Shown here piece after piece: positions 17,428 through 23,992 of a stretch of DNA of 64,000 nt. Origin of the DNA: Sanyastnella coralliicola (GTDB lineage Bacteria; Bacteroidota; Bacteroidia; Flavobacteriales_D; Sanyastnellaceae). A program made the position numbers and the translations under genes. The notes under the pieces were generated by a model. The model searched no databases. It was not told the origin of the DNA and worked only from the letters and a program-made list of their open reading frames with translations. The stretch spans positions 248,001 to 312,000 of the forward strand of contig NZ_CP132543.1 in assembly GCF_030845195.1 (NCBI RefSeq). Direction: 5' to 3'. Each line of letters opens with the position of its first letter. Within the stretch, counting starts at the first letter, position 1.

Positions 17428-17548
17428 GTGTCGAACCGCTTTTGTCAGTGCTCATAGGGATTTCAGAAGGATTAGTCCCGTTACCCTGTTTTGACGAAAA
17501 CCAATAAAAAAGCCCTGCAACTCTACGTTACAGGGCTAAATGTACCCG
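17428..17548. repeat. Repeat module copy 3, ending in the tRNA-Leu 3' end
   Basis: Aligns with 15582-15693, diverged over its left 80 bp and identical over about 40 bp on the right, where it includes the terminator and the last six bases of the tRNA-Leu gene. It is probably the original locus from which the other copies arose. Confidence 0.7.
17511..17537. terminator. Terminator of the tRNA-Leu gene
   Basis: A 7-bp perfect AGCCCTG/CAGGGCT hairpin followed, on the minus strand, by a run of U. It lies 6 nt beyond the tRNA 3' end. Confidence 0.8.
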
Positions 17549-17895
17549 GAGTGGGACTTGAACCCACACGGCCATTGCTGGCCAAAGGATTTTACTTACC
17601 ATCTATAGCTTTCGCTACCACCTCAATCTCCCAGGTGTTTGTGGTCTGGACTTTATCTTCACCATACACAATGTGCTTAGGTGTCCGCCGTCAAGTCTCT
17701 ACACCTTTTCCTTTTCAGGAACTTGGCTCGGTATTGGCACCTATGTCACCATAGAAGCGTTCACCGAATTTGACGGATTCTACTCCGACGATTTCTCATC
17801 GGGCAACCCATGGTTTCTAAGAAACCCGCTGCGTTATAAAGGAGCAACCGCAGCAATCTTGAGTCCTTCGTGTCTACCAATTCCACCATCCGGGC
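17543..17895 (-). tRNA. tRNA-Leu(UAA), interrupted by a group I intron
   Basis: The exons are 17862-17895 (34 nt, 5' half) and 17543-17594 (52 nt, 3' half). Joined, they give an 86-nt class II tRNA. The acceptor is GCCCGGA/TCCGGGT (one terminal G.U pair), with discriminator A. The D-stem is GTG/CAC, and the anticodon arm AAGGA-CTTAAAA-TCCTT has anticodon UAA. The long variable arm contains GGCC/GGCC, and the T-arm is GTGGG-TTCAAGT-CCCAC. CCA is not encoded. All stems are complete only after the 267-nt intron is removed. It lies downstream of tRNA-Gly on the same strand. Confidence 0.93.
17595..17861 (-). ncRNA. Group I self-splicing intron in tRNA-Leu(UAA)
   Basis: The 267-nt intron has every core element in order on the minus strand. 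P contains CCGTCAAATTCGGTGAACGC (17776-17757), Q is GCCAATACCGAGCCAAG (17738-17722), R is GTGTAGAGACTTGACGGC (17704-17687) and S is AAGATAAAGTCC (17659-17648). P3 pairs CCGUC with GACGG and P7 pairs GACU with AGUC. P8 is CACC...GGTG with an inner CACA/TGTG. A TAGC-GAAA-GCTA tetraloop hairpin (17617-17606) lies near the 3' end. The 5' exon ends in U and the intron ends in G, as splicing requires. R, S and the GAAA hairpin closely resemble cyanobacterial tRNA-Leu introns (subgroup IC3). No endonuclease gene is inside. Confidence 0.92.
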
Positions 17896-17937
17896 GGATG
17901 ACCTGCGTTCAGGCATTGGTCTTTCCAAAAATAAAAA

Positions 17938-17956
17938 AGCTGCCCTTAAGACAGCT
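17938..17956. terminator. Hairpin terminator after tRNA-Gly
   Basis: AGCTG pairs with CAGCT, with a run of six A on the plus strand (U-run of the minus transcript). It lies between tRNA-Gly and the tRNA-Leu 5' end, so it may separate or attenuate the two. Confidence 0.55.
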
Positions 17957-17960
17957 CTTG

Positions 17961-18033
17961 AGCGAGAAACGAGACTCGAACTCGCGACCCCAACCTTGGC
18001 AAGGTTGTGCTCTACCAACTGAGCTATTCTCGC
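17961..18033 (-). tRNA. tRNA-Gly(GCC)
   Basis: A 73-nt tRNA on the minus strand. Acceptor GCGAGAA pairs with TTCTCGC and the discriminator is T. The D-arm carries AGCTCAGTTGGTAGAGC, the anticodon loop TTGCCAA gives anticodon GCC, and the T-arm reads GCGAG-TTCGAGT-CTCGT. CCA is not encoded. Confidence 0.95.
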
Positions 18034-18125
18034 TTATGCCTTCCGTCGAAGGCGGACGCAAATTTAACAACTAAATCCGTTCTGTCAAGCGTCAAGTTGA
18101 GATAATTCATCACTACCTTCATCCC

Positions 18126-19415
18126 ATGGCGCAACGCATTAGCAAAGAGGTCATTCCTATCCTCTCCGTGAACTTTGTCGGACTCCTTGGCTACAGTATC
18201 GTATTACCACTACTCGTTTTCCTCGTGACGAAGATGGGGGGAGATGCCGTGATCTACGGTTTTATTGGTGCGGTTTATCCCGTTTTTCAATTGATTGGGT
18301 CGCCTATTCTGGGGAAGATGTCTGATAATGTCGGACGAAAACGAGTGCTGCTTTTAAGTCAAGCTGGAACCTTGTTGGCCTGGATTCTCTTCATCGTCGC
18401 CTACTTCCTTCCCGCCGAAGTAAATGTCATGGGGTCAGCTGAATACCTGATTACTCTGCCACTACTCGTACTCATTCTTGCACGAGCAGTTGATGGTTTC
18501 ACCGGAGGGAATATCTCCGTAGCCAACGCCTACCTCTCAGATGTTTCCACGGAAGAGAACCGTACCAGGAACTTCTCCTACATGAGTGCTTCTTCGAGCT
18601 TAGGATTTGTACTCGGACCAGCACTGGCAGGTATTCTTGCTGCCACAGTATTGGAAGAGTTGCTTCCTGTACTCTTAGCCACAGGCATTTCACTGATCAC
18701 GATGATCATGATCATGGTCTGGCTTCCGAACAAGGAGCAAGACGATTGTCAACCTGTGAGGCACAAAAGTGTGGTTGGAAGACTTTTCGGAGGAGCACAC
18801 AAAGAATGCAACGCCCCAGTTGAAGACAAGCCAAACAATCGTTTCAAAGATTTGCTGAAGATCAAAGGCTTGGGCGTCATGCTCATCATGTACTTCCTGA
18901 CTTTCCTGGCCTTCAGTTTGTTTTACTCCGCATTCCCCATTTACTCGACCCAAAACCTGGGCTGGGATCCGTCGCAACTTGGGGGCTTCCTTGCGATTTC
19001 TTCGGTGGTGATTTTTGTCGTCAACATCTTCGGACTGCCACAGTTGAACAAGGTCCTTAAGAACTTCCAAATTGTTTTTCTCGGCGCACTTTGTTTAGGC
19101 GGTGCATTCTTACTCTTGGAGTTAGATAACATCATCATCCTCTATGTCGCAAACATCATTCTCTCGATTGGAAACGGATTGCTTTGGCCAAGCTTTATGG
19201 CGATGCTTTCAGGCAAAGGAGATCACAGCAATCAAGGCAGCATTATGGGATGGGGAAATAGCATGGGTAGCCTTGGCAGTGTACTCGGACTAATCCTTGG
19301 GGGGATATTGTTTAAGACACTTGGGACGAACGTTTTCATGATTGGAGCGGTTATCTTCTTCTTCATGGGCGTGATCACTCTCCTATTTCTTCGAACCAAA
19401 AACCAGACAACATGA
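18126..19415 (+). CDS. Major facilitator superfamily transporter (TetA/MdtG-like drug antiporter group)
   Basis: This 429-residue protein has 12 predicted membrane helices in two halves, with a cytoplasmic loop around residues 200-245 that contains several Cys and His. The motif-A-like segment GKMSDNVGRKRVLL follows helix 2, and GFVLGPALAG resembles the antiporter motif C. It is probably a proton-driven efflux pump; the substrate is unknown. A TACCTTCA element lies 4 nt before the ATG. The UBP zinc-finger gene overlaps its end by 4 nt (ATGA). Confidence 0.85.
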   Translation: MAQRISKEVIPILSVNFVGLLGYSIVLPLLVFLVTKMGGDAVIYGFIGAVYPVFQLIGSPILGKMSDNVGRKRVLLLSQAGTLLAWILFIVAYFLPAEVNVMGSAEYLITLPLLVLILARAVDGFTGGNISVANAYLSDVSTEENRTRNFSYMSASSSLGFVLGPALAGILAATVLEELLPVLLATGISLITMIMIMVWLPNKEQDDCQPVRHKSVVGRLFGGAHKECNAPVEDKPNNRFKDLLKIKGLGVMLIMYFLTFLAFSLFYSAFPIYSTQNLGWDPSQLGGFLAISSVVIFVVNIFGLPQLNKVLKNFQIVFLGALCLGGAFLLLELDNIIILYVANIILSIGNGLLWPSFMAMLSGKGDHSNQGSIMGWGNSMGSLGSVLGLILGGILFKTLGTNVFMIGAVIFFFMGVITLLFLRTKNQTT

Positions 19416-19678
19416 AAGTCAAGACTTGTTCTCATCTAGAAGATGCTAAAGCCAACCGTAAATCGGGGGTCTATGAATGCGAAGAATGTGTGAAAATGGG
19501 CAGCACTTGGGTTCATTTGCGTACCTGTCAGGTTTGCGGTAAAACGCACTGTTGTGATAGCTCTCCAAATAAGCATGCTCGTGCACATTTTCATGAATCG
19601 AATCATGCGGTTATCGCTAGCGCGGAACCGGGCGAGACTTGGTTGTACTGCTACGAAGATGAGCTCTTTACGAAGTAG
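19412..19678 (+). CDS. UBP-type zinc finger domain protein
   Basis: This 88-residue protein consists almost wholly of a UBP-type (ubiquitin-hydrolase) zinc finger: CSHL, CEECVKMGSTWVHLRTCQVCG, THCCDSSPNKHARAHFHESNH and the aromatic WLYCYEDE. In eukaryotes this fold binds the C-terminal Gly-Gly of ubiquitin; in bacteria it occurs as small stand-alone proteins of unclear role. It overlaps the MFS stop by 4 nt, so the two are co-translated. A 13-mer copy lies near its end and codes for I-A-S-A-E. Confidence 0.85.
   Translation: MKVKTCSHLEDAKANRKSGVYECEECVKMGSTWVHLRTCQVCGKTHCCDSSPNKHARAHFHESNHAVIASAEPGETWLYCYEDELFTK
19615..19627 (+). repeat. Dispersed 13-mer CGCTAGCGCGGAA, exact copy
   Basis: Within the UBP zinc-finger gene, sense strand, coding A-S-A-E. 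Confidence 0.8.
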
Positions 19679-21337
19679 TTAGAAGGGCGCTTTCAACTGA
19701 AAAGTCAAGATTTCTCGTGTGGCTGGATGCATAAAGGTCACCTCCTCAGCATGCAGGTGAAGACGGTCTGCTTTCGTTCCGTATAAATCATCTCCCACGA
19801 TCGCGGTGTCCAATCCTTCTTGATGAGCAGCATGCACCCTGAGCTGATGTGTTCTTCCTGTTTTCGGGAAAAAGAGCACCCGAGTTTTACCATCAACTTC
19901 CGTGTCTTTTCTCCAATGAGTCACAGCCACTTTTCCCAACTCATGATCCACCATCTGACGTGGACGATCATTCACGTCTAGTCTTAACGGAAGTTCAATC
20001 ACGCCTTCGTCATCCTTCAGAGTTCCGTCAAGCATAGCAACGTACCGCTTTTGCACTCTTCTTTTGATGAACTGGCGTTGAATGTATTTGTATGACCCTA
20101 AGTCCTTAGCCACGATCATTAGTCCTGACGTATGCATATCCAATCGGTGTGTCACCAATGGATTGTCGGCAGACGGAAACATAGACTTCAACCGTTCAGA
20201 TACTGAGTCTGAAATTGTTCTTCCAGGTACCGAAAGCAGCCCTGAAGGCTTGTTGACGATGGCTATTTGCTCATCTTCATAAATGACTTCAACAGACAGC
20301 GAAGGATCTGGTTCTTGACCAATTGGACTGTCCTCCACTTCAAGTCCTTGGAGCATAAAACCGAGAATTGGTTCACACTTACTCCGACAGGCCGGGTAGA
20401 ACATTTTGTGCTTTCGAACTTCTCCTTTCGGTGAGGCACCCCACCAGAACTCTGCCATGCAGATAGGTTTCAAGCCGTGTGCATAGGCGTAGTGAAGCAA
20501 CTTCGGAGCGGCACAATCTCCCGAACCTGCAGGAGGTTGAAGGTCACCGAATGCCTTGAAAATGCTCAGAAGATCAGAACGTTCGTTCTCCCCATTCAAA
20601 ATTTCAAAATTCCCAAAGAGGCGTTCTTGAAGGGAGTTAGAAAGTTGAGCTCGCTGCTCACGAAGGGCATTGACCGATGACTCTAAATCGTGAAGCATGC
20701 CCTCCAAACGCGCTTGCTTGGCAGCCTCTTCTTCTTGAATCTTTCGGAGTTGGGTTTTGAGCCCAACGCTCTCTTTAATGAGGTTTTGCTCTAAAGCAGA
20801 CCGTTCGGGTGCAGGAAAACCTTGCGCTTCCTTTCGTAGGGCATCGCGCTCTTTCTTCGCGAACTTCATTTTGGCCTTTTGCTGATGGATGCGCTCTTCT
20901 GACTGGATACGCAACCCTTCCAATTCAGCCCTCCATTGCTCAAGACGAGGATCCGATTCCGCGCTAGCGAGATCAGTAGTCAACGCCGTAACGCGCTTCA
21001 CACCTTCATCAAAAAAAGCGTCTTCTTCAAAAGCGTTATAAATATTTGGCACAAAAACAGGCCGTTGCAATTCCATGTCTAGACTACCCGAATAGGCCGC
21101 GAGATAAGAACGGTTTTGGAGCTCATCTTCAACAATCAACACACCAAACATCTTCCCTCGATCGCCCTCTGCGAAATACTCAACCCATTGTTGGTCAGCA
21201 AGAAGCGTGGCTTGAAGCTGTTCTGCTGCTAAGAGGCACAAGGGATGTGTCTCGTAGTAAAATGGGAAAGTGAAGCGGGTAGGAGATGGGATCTCTTTCG
21301 CTTTCTCGGGTAAATGATGTTGCAAAGGGTGCTGCAT
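19679..21337 (-). CDS. RluA-family RNA pseudouridine synthase with long N-terminal extension
   Basis: This 552-residue protein ends in an RluA catalytic domain (about residues 345-550). The motif is LVTHRLDMHTSGLMIVAKD (catalytic Asp in HRLD), preceded by PSGLLSVPG and followed by RTHQLRVHA. The N-terminal 340 residues comprise a globular part (about 1-120), a charged coiled-coil (about 130-235) and a segment with several Cys and Trp (SGDCAAPKLLHYAY, MAEFWWGASPKGEVRKHKMF, YPACRSKC), presumably for RNA selection. A similarly extended RluA group occurs in marine bacteria. The modified uridine cannot be assigned. Confidence 0.85.
   Translation of the reverse strand: MQHPLQHHLPEKAKEIPSPTRFTFPFYYETHPLCLLAAEQLQATLLADQQWVEYFAEGDRGKMFGVLIVEDELQNRSYLAAYSGSLDMELQRPVFVPNIYNAFEEDAFFDEGVKRVTALTTDLASAESDPRLEQWRAELEGLRIQSEERIHQQKAKMKFAKKERDALRKEAQGFPAPERSALEQNLIKESVGLKTQLRKIQEEEAAKQARLEGMLHDLESSVNALREQRAQLSNSLQERLFGNFEILNGENERSDLLSIFKAFGDLQPPAGSGDCAAPKLLHYAYAHGLKPICMAEFWWGASPKGEVRKHKMFYPACRSKCEPILGFMLQGLEVEDSPIGQEPDPSLSVEVIYEDEQIAIVNKPSGLLSVPGRTISDSVSERLKSMFPSADNPLVTHRLDMHTSGLMIVAKDLGSYKYIQRQFIKRRVQKRYVAMLDGTLKDDEGVIELPLRLDVNDRPRQMVDHELGKVAVTHWRKDTEVDGKTRVLFFPKTGRTHQLRVHAAHQEGLDTAIVGDDLYGTKADRLHLHAEEVTFMHPATREILTFQLKAPF
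20957..20969 (-). repeat. Dispersed 13-mer CGCTAGCGCGGAA, exact copy
   Basis: Within the RluA-like gene, sense direction, coding L-A-S-A-E-S. The flanks (ATCT before, TCGG after) match the copy at 37968, extending identity beyond the core. Confidence 0.8.
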
Positions 21338-21399
21338 TGACGCAAAATTAGGAAAGCATTTGTGGTCTGAACCCCTTATCTTCAGCCGAAATTAGAGCT

Positions 21400-21996
21400 A
21401 TGTCGAAATCTACAGCGCAAGTCATCATCTTCGTGTTGATCTTGGTGACCTTGCCCATCTTTTTCATCACCATTCCTGTAATCATTAGTTACTATAACCG
21501 TATCAAGCGGGCCAACAACAGTGTTGACTTCAGCTACAGCGGCATGGATGTTCAGTTGAAGAAGCGCGCAGATTTGATCCCCAATTTGGTTTCGTCTGTG
21601 AAGACGATCATGAAGCATGAGACGGAGTTGTTCGAACGCATTACCAGTCTTCGTTCTGGTATCGCTAGCGCGGAAGAGCGCAGTGCTGAACGCTTTCAAT
21701 TGGAAGGTGAATTGAGTTCAGCCATGGGAGCGCTCAATGTTAGCATGGAGAATTACCCTGAAATCAAGTCAAACACCAATATGCTTCAACTGCAACGCAA
21801 CTTGACTGAAACAGAAGAGCAGATCAGTGCAGCTCGCCGAGCATACAACAATGCTGTCTTGAACATTAACAACATGATCACCACTTTCCCAGGGAACATC
21901 TTTGGAGCAGCCTTTGATGCGAAGGAAGGAACTTACTTCCAAGCAGCTGAAGGTGATACGAAGAACCCGAATGTTGGGAATCTATTTGGAGTTTGA
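21400..21996 (+). CDS. lemA: LemA family protein
   Basis: This 198-residue protein has one N-terminal membrane helix (about 8-28) and the family signature YNRIKRANNSVDFSYSGMDV followed by QLKKRADLIPNLV. The rest is helical. LemA proteins are membrane-anchored with an extracytoplasmic helical bundle and unknown biochemical role. The TGA overlaps the ATG of the next gene (TGATG), so they form a coupled pair. A 13-mer copy encodes I-A-S-A-E in the first half. Confidence 0.88.
   Translation: MSKSTAQVIIFVLILVTLPIFFITIPVIISYYNRIKRANNSVDFSYSGMDVQLKKRADLIPNLVSSVKTIMKHETELFERITSLRSGIASAEERSAERFQLEGELSSAMGALNVSMENYPEIKSNTNMLQLQRNLTETEEQISAARRAYNNAVLNINNMITTFPGNIFGAAFDAKEGTYFQAAEGDTKNPNVGNLFGV
21663..21675 (+). 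repeat. Dispersed 13-mer CGCTAGCGCGGAA, exact copy
   Basis: Within lemA, sense strand, A-S-A-E frame; only about 700 bp from the copy at 20957, which is in the opposite orientation. Confidence 0.8.
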
Positions 21997-23075
21997 TGGA
22001 AGAATCACACGCTGGCTTTCTCCAAGAAGAGGCTGACAAATTAGAGAAGAGACGTGCTCGGGCGAGAACACTTCAGTTCTTGTACCGATTCACCGTTGGA
22101 CTACTTTTCAAACTATTGGTGGCGGGTATCTACGTAGGTATCGTCATCGCTATCATTTTCCCTCCAGTAGGTTTGTATGTTCTTGGAGCGGCCTTAGCGG
22201 CCTTCCTATTAAGCTTGGTGCCGGTTCCAATTGAGCGGTATGAAGAGTATCTCAAGACGAACCTCCTGCCTGAAATTTTCAAACGTCTATATCCTGAGTA
22301 TACCTACGACCCAGAAGGGTTGAACATGGAGTCGATCAAGGCCAGCGGTATCTTCAATAGCGCCCTATTCAAAAAGGCTGAGCGTATTGAAGGGGAAGAT
22401 CGCGTGTCAGGAGAAATCAAAGGCGTGAAGGTTGATTTCAATGAAGTAGAATTCTACAGTTACCCGATTAACTGGGGCAAAACCATCGGTTTTATCTTCC
22501 TGTTAATCTTGTTGCTTCCTTTCATTATCTGGCGATTGCTGACTTCGGATGGAGACATGTCTAGCGACCACGGTGGAGGCAGTAACAGCAGTAGTGGAGG
22601 TTTATTGATTCGTGATGAGGTAAAGTTCTATCGAGGGCTCTTTCTGCATGCGGATTTCCACAAGAAGTTCCACGGTAGTGTTTATATGATGCCGAAGAAA
22701 CTGGTGAAATACAGCGATCGTTTTTCAGGTGAATTTAGCACTTCGGGGAGGCCAATTAATCTTGAAAACGCGCAGCTTAACGAGTTGTATCAAGTGACTT
22801 CCCCAGATCCCCAACTGGCCTATTACCTCCTTTCTCCGAAAGTGCTTGAGAGCATCTTCGAAATCTATCAACGAGAAAAGGCACTACCTATCGTGATTCT
22901 CCGCGATGGTCAGATGTACATGACCATTCCATGGCAGCGCGATTACTTCGCGGTTGACCTTCGCACGAAGATTCAAGGACCAGAATACTTCGGGAAATAC
23001 CTCAGTGAAATTGAGTCGTTCCAGAAGATTGTCGAACACATGACGCTCGACACGCGCATCTGGACGAAGAACTAA
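21996..23075 (+). CDS. DUF3137 domain membrane protein
   Basis: This 359-residue protein has two adjacent N-terminal membrane helices (about 30-75), a third near 165-185 and a soluble C-terminal domain with KFYRGLFLHADFHKKFHG, IVILRDGQMYMTIPW and FAVDL. It is recognised as the DUF3137 family, commonly encoded next to lemA in Bacteroidota and other phyla. Function is unknown; coupling by TGATG suggests a complex with LemA. I use the ATG at 21996 rather than the TTG one codon upstream. Confidence 0.8.
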   Translation: MEESHAGFLQEEADKLEKRRARARTLQFLYRFTVGLLFKLLVAGIYVGIVIAIIFPPVGLYVLGAALAAFLLSLVPVPIERYEEYLKTNLLPEIFKRLYPEYTYDPEGLNMESIKASGIFNSALFKKAERIEGEDRVSGEIKGVKVDFNEVEFYSYPINWGKTIGFIFLLILLLPFIIWRLLTSDGDMSSDHGGGSNSSSGGLLIRDEVKFYRGLFLHADFHKKFHGSVYMMPKKLVKYSDRFSGEFSTSGRPINLENAQLNELYQVTSPDPQLAYYLLSPKVLESIFEIYQREKALPIVILRDGQMYMTIPWQRDYFAVDLRTKIQGPEYFGKYLSEIESFQKIVEHMTLDTRIWTKN

Positions 23076-23951
23076 CTACGCGCCAGGAAGAGGAACGTAG
23101 CTATCATCTCCAGGTACTTTCGGGAATTCCTTGTTAATCCAAGCTTGCTTGGCTTGTTCTAAGGTCTCTTTTGAAGAAGCGACAAAATTCCAATGAATGA
23201 ATCGTTCCTCTGGAAAAGGTGTCCCGCCGAAGAGGAAGACATGCGTGCCCGCGGCCAACGTGACATCACAGATGTTCTCCGCCTTCGAGACCATCATGTT
23301 TCCTTTTTCTACTGTTTCTCCGCAGGCCTCTACGCTACCATGAACGACACAGACGCCAATTTCACCTTGCAGTTCACCATTGATTTCAAGACGGTGTTCG
23401 TCTTCAGCGATGACTTCAACCATGAAAAGGTCAGAATAAACCGGCACCGGAGATTCTTTACCAAACCCTTTGCCTGCTACCAACTTGTACGTAGCGCCAT
23501 CGGCCTGCCACATTGGAAGTTCATCCGCAGGGATGTGGTGGAAGGATGGTTCAATAAACTCATGCTCTCGAGGTAGGGCTACCCAGATTTGATAGCCATG
23601 TACTTGAAAAGTTCTGCCGTCTCGCCAGTCTTGAGGGGTGCGCTCGGTATGAGAGATTCCCTTTCCAGCTGTCATCCAATTCACCGATCCTGGGGAGATG
23701 CGCTGCTTGGTTCCAATACTGTCTTCGTGCATGATCTCACCTTCCAGCATGTAAGTAAGCGTACTCAAACCGATATGAGGGTGTTGATCTACGTCCATAT
23801 AGCGCTTACCTCCAATGAGGGAAGGACCCATATGGTCGATAAAAATAAAAGGACCCACCATTCGCTTTTTACGAAAAGGTAAGATCCTTCCAACAAGAAA
23901 GTCGCCGATATCTCGGCTGCGTTCTTCAATGATGAGATCGATGTTTGACAT
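23076..23951 (-). CDS. Pirin family protein
   Basis: From the ATG at 23951 (MSNIDLIIEERSRDIG) it has 291 residues. It is a bicupin with the pirin metal-binding set DQHPHIGLSTLTYMLEGE and IMHEDSIG, then SPGSVNWMTAGKGISHTE. Pirins bind a single metal; some have quercetinase activity and others act as regulators. The C-terminal cupin has CVVHGSVE and HVFLFGGTPFPEERFIHWN. TACCTTTT lies 4 nt before this ATG, which supports the chosen start. The longer frame to 23969 would add six residues. Confidence 0.88.
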   Translation of the reverse strand: MSNIDLIIEERSRDIGDFLVGRILPFRKKRMVGPFIFIDHMGPSLIGGKRYMDVDQHPHIGLSTLTYMLEGEIMHEDSIGTKQRISPGSVNWMTAGKGISHTERTPQDWRDGRTFQVHGYQIWVALPREHEFIEPSFHHIPADELPMWQADGATYKLVAGKGFGKESPVPVYSDLFMVEVIAEDEHRLEINGELQGEIGVCVVHGSVEACGETVEKGNMMVSKAENICDVTLAAGTHVFLFGGTPFPEERFIHWNFVASSKETLEQAKQAWINKEFPKVPGDDSYVPLPGA

Positions 23952-23992
23952 AGCCAAAAGGTAAGTCAAACATCGATCGTTTTGTTCAATAA

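Noticed and set aside
14683-17548. Integron-like gene cassettes
   Set aside because: The repeats separate single genes, but they lack GTTRRRY/RYYYAAC attC cores and no IntI-type integrase is present.
17491-18074. Open frames across the tRNA region (17491-17754, 17673-18074, 17761-18018)
   Set aside because: They are antisense or sense reads of the tRNA-Gly, tRNA-Leu and group I intron; no protein signature.
23239-23255. A REP half-site (CATGCGTGCCC) in the pirin gene
   Set aside because: Only 11 bp match and there is no palindrome partner; chance similarity cannot be excluded.
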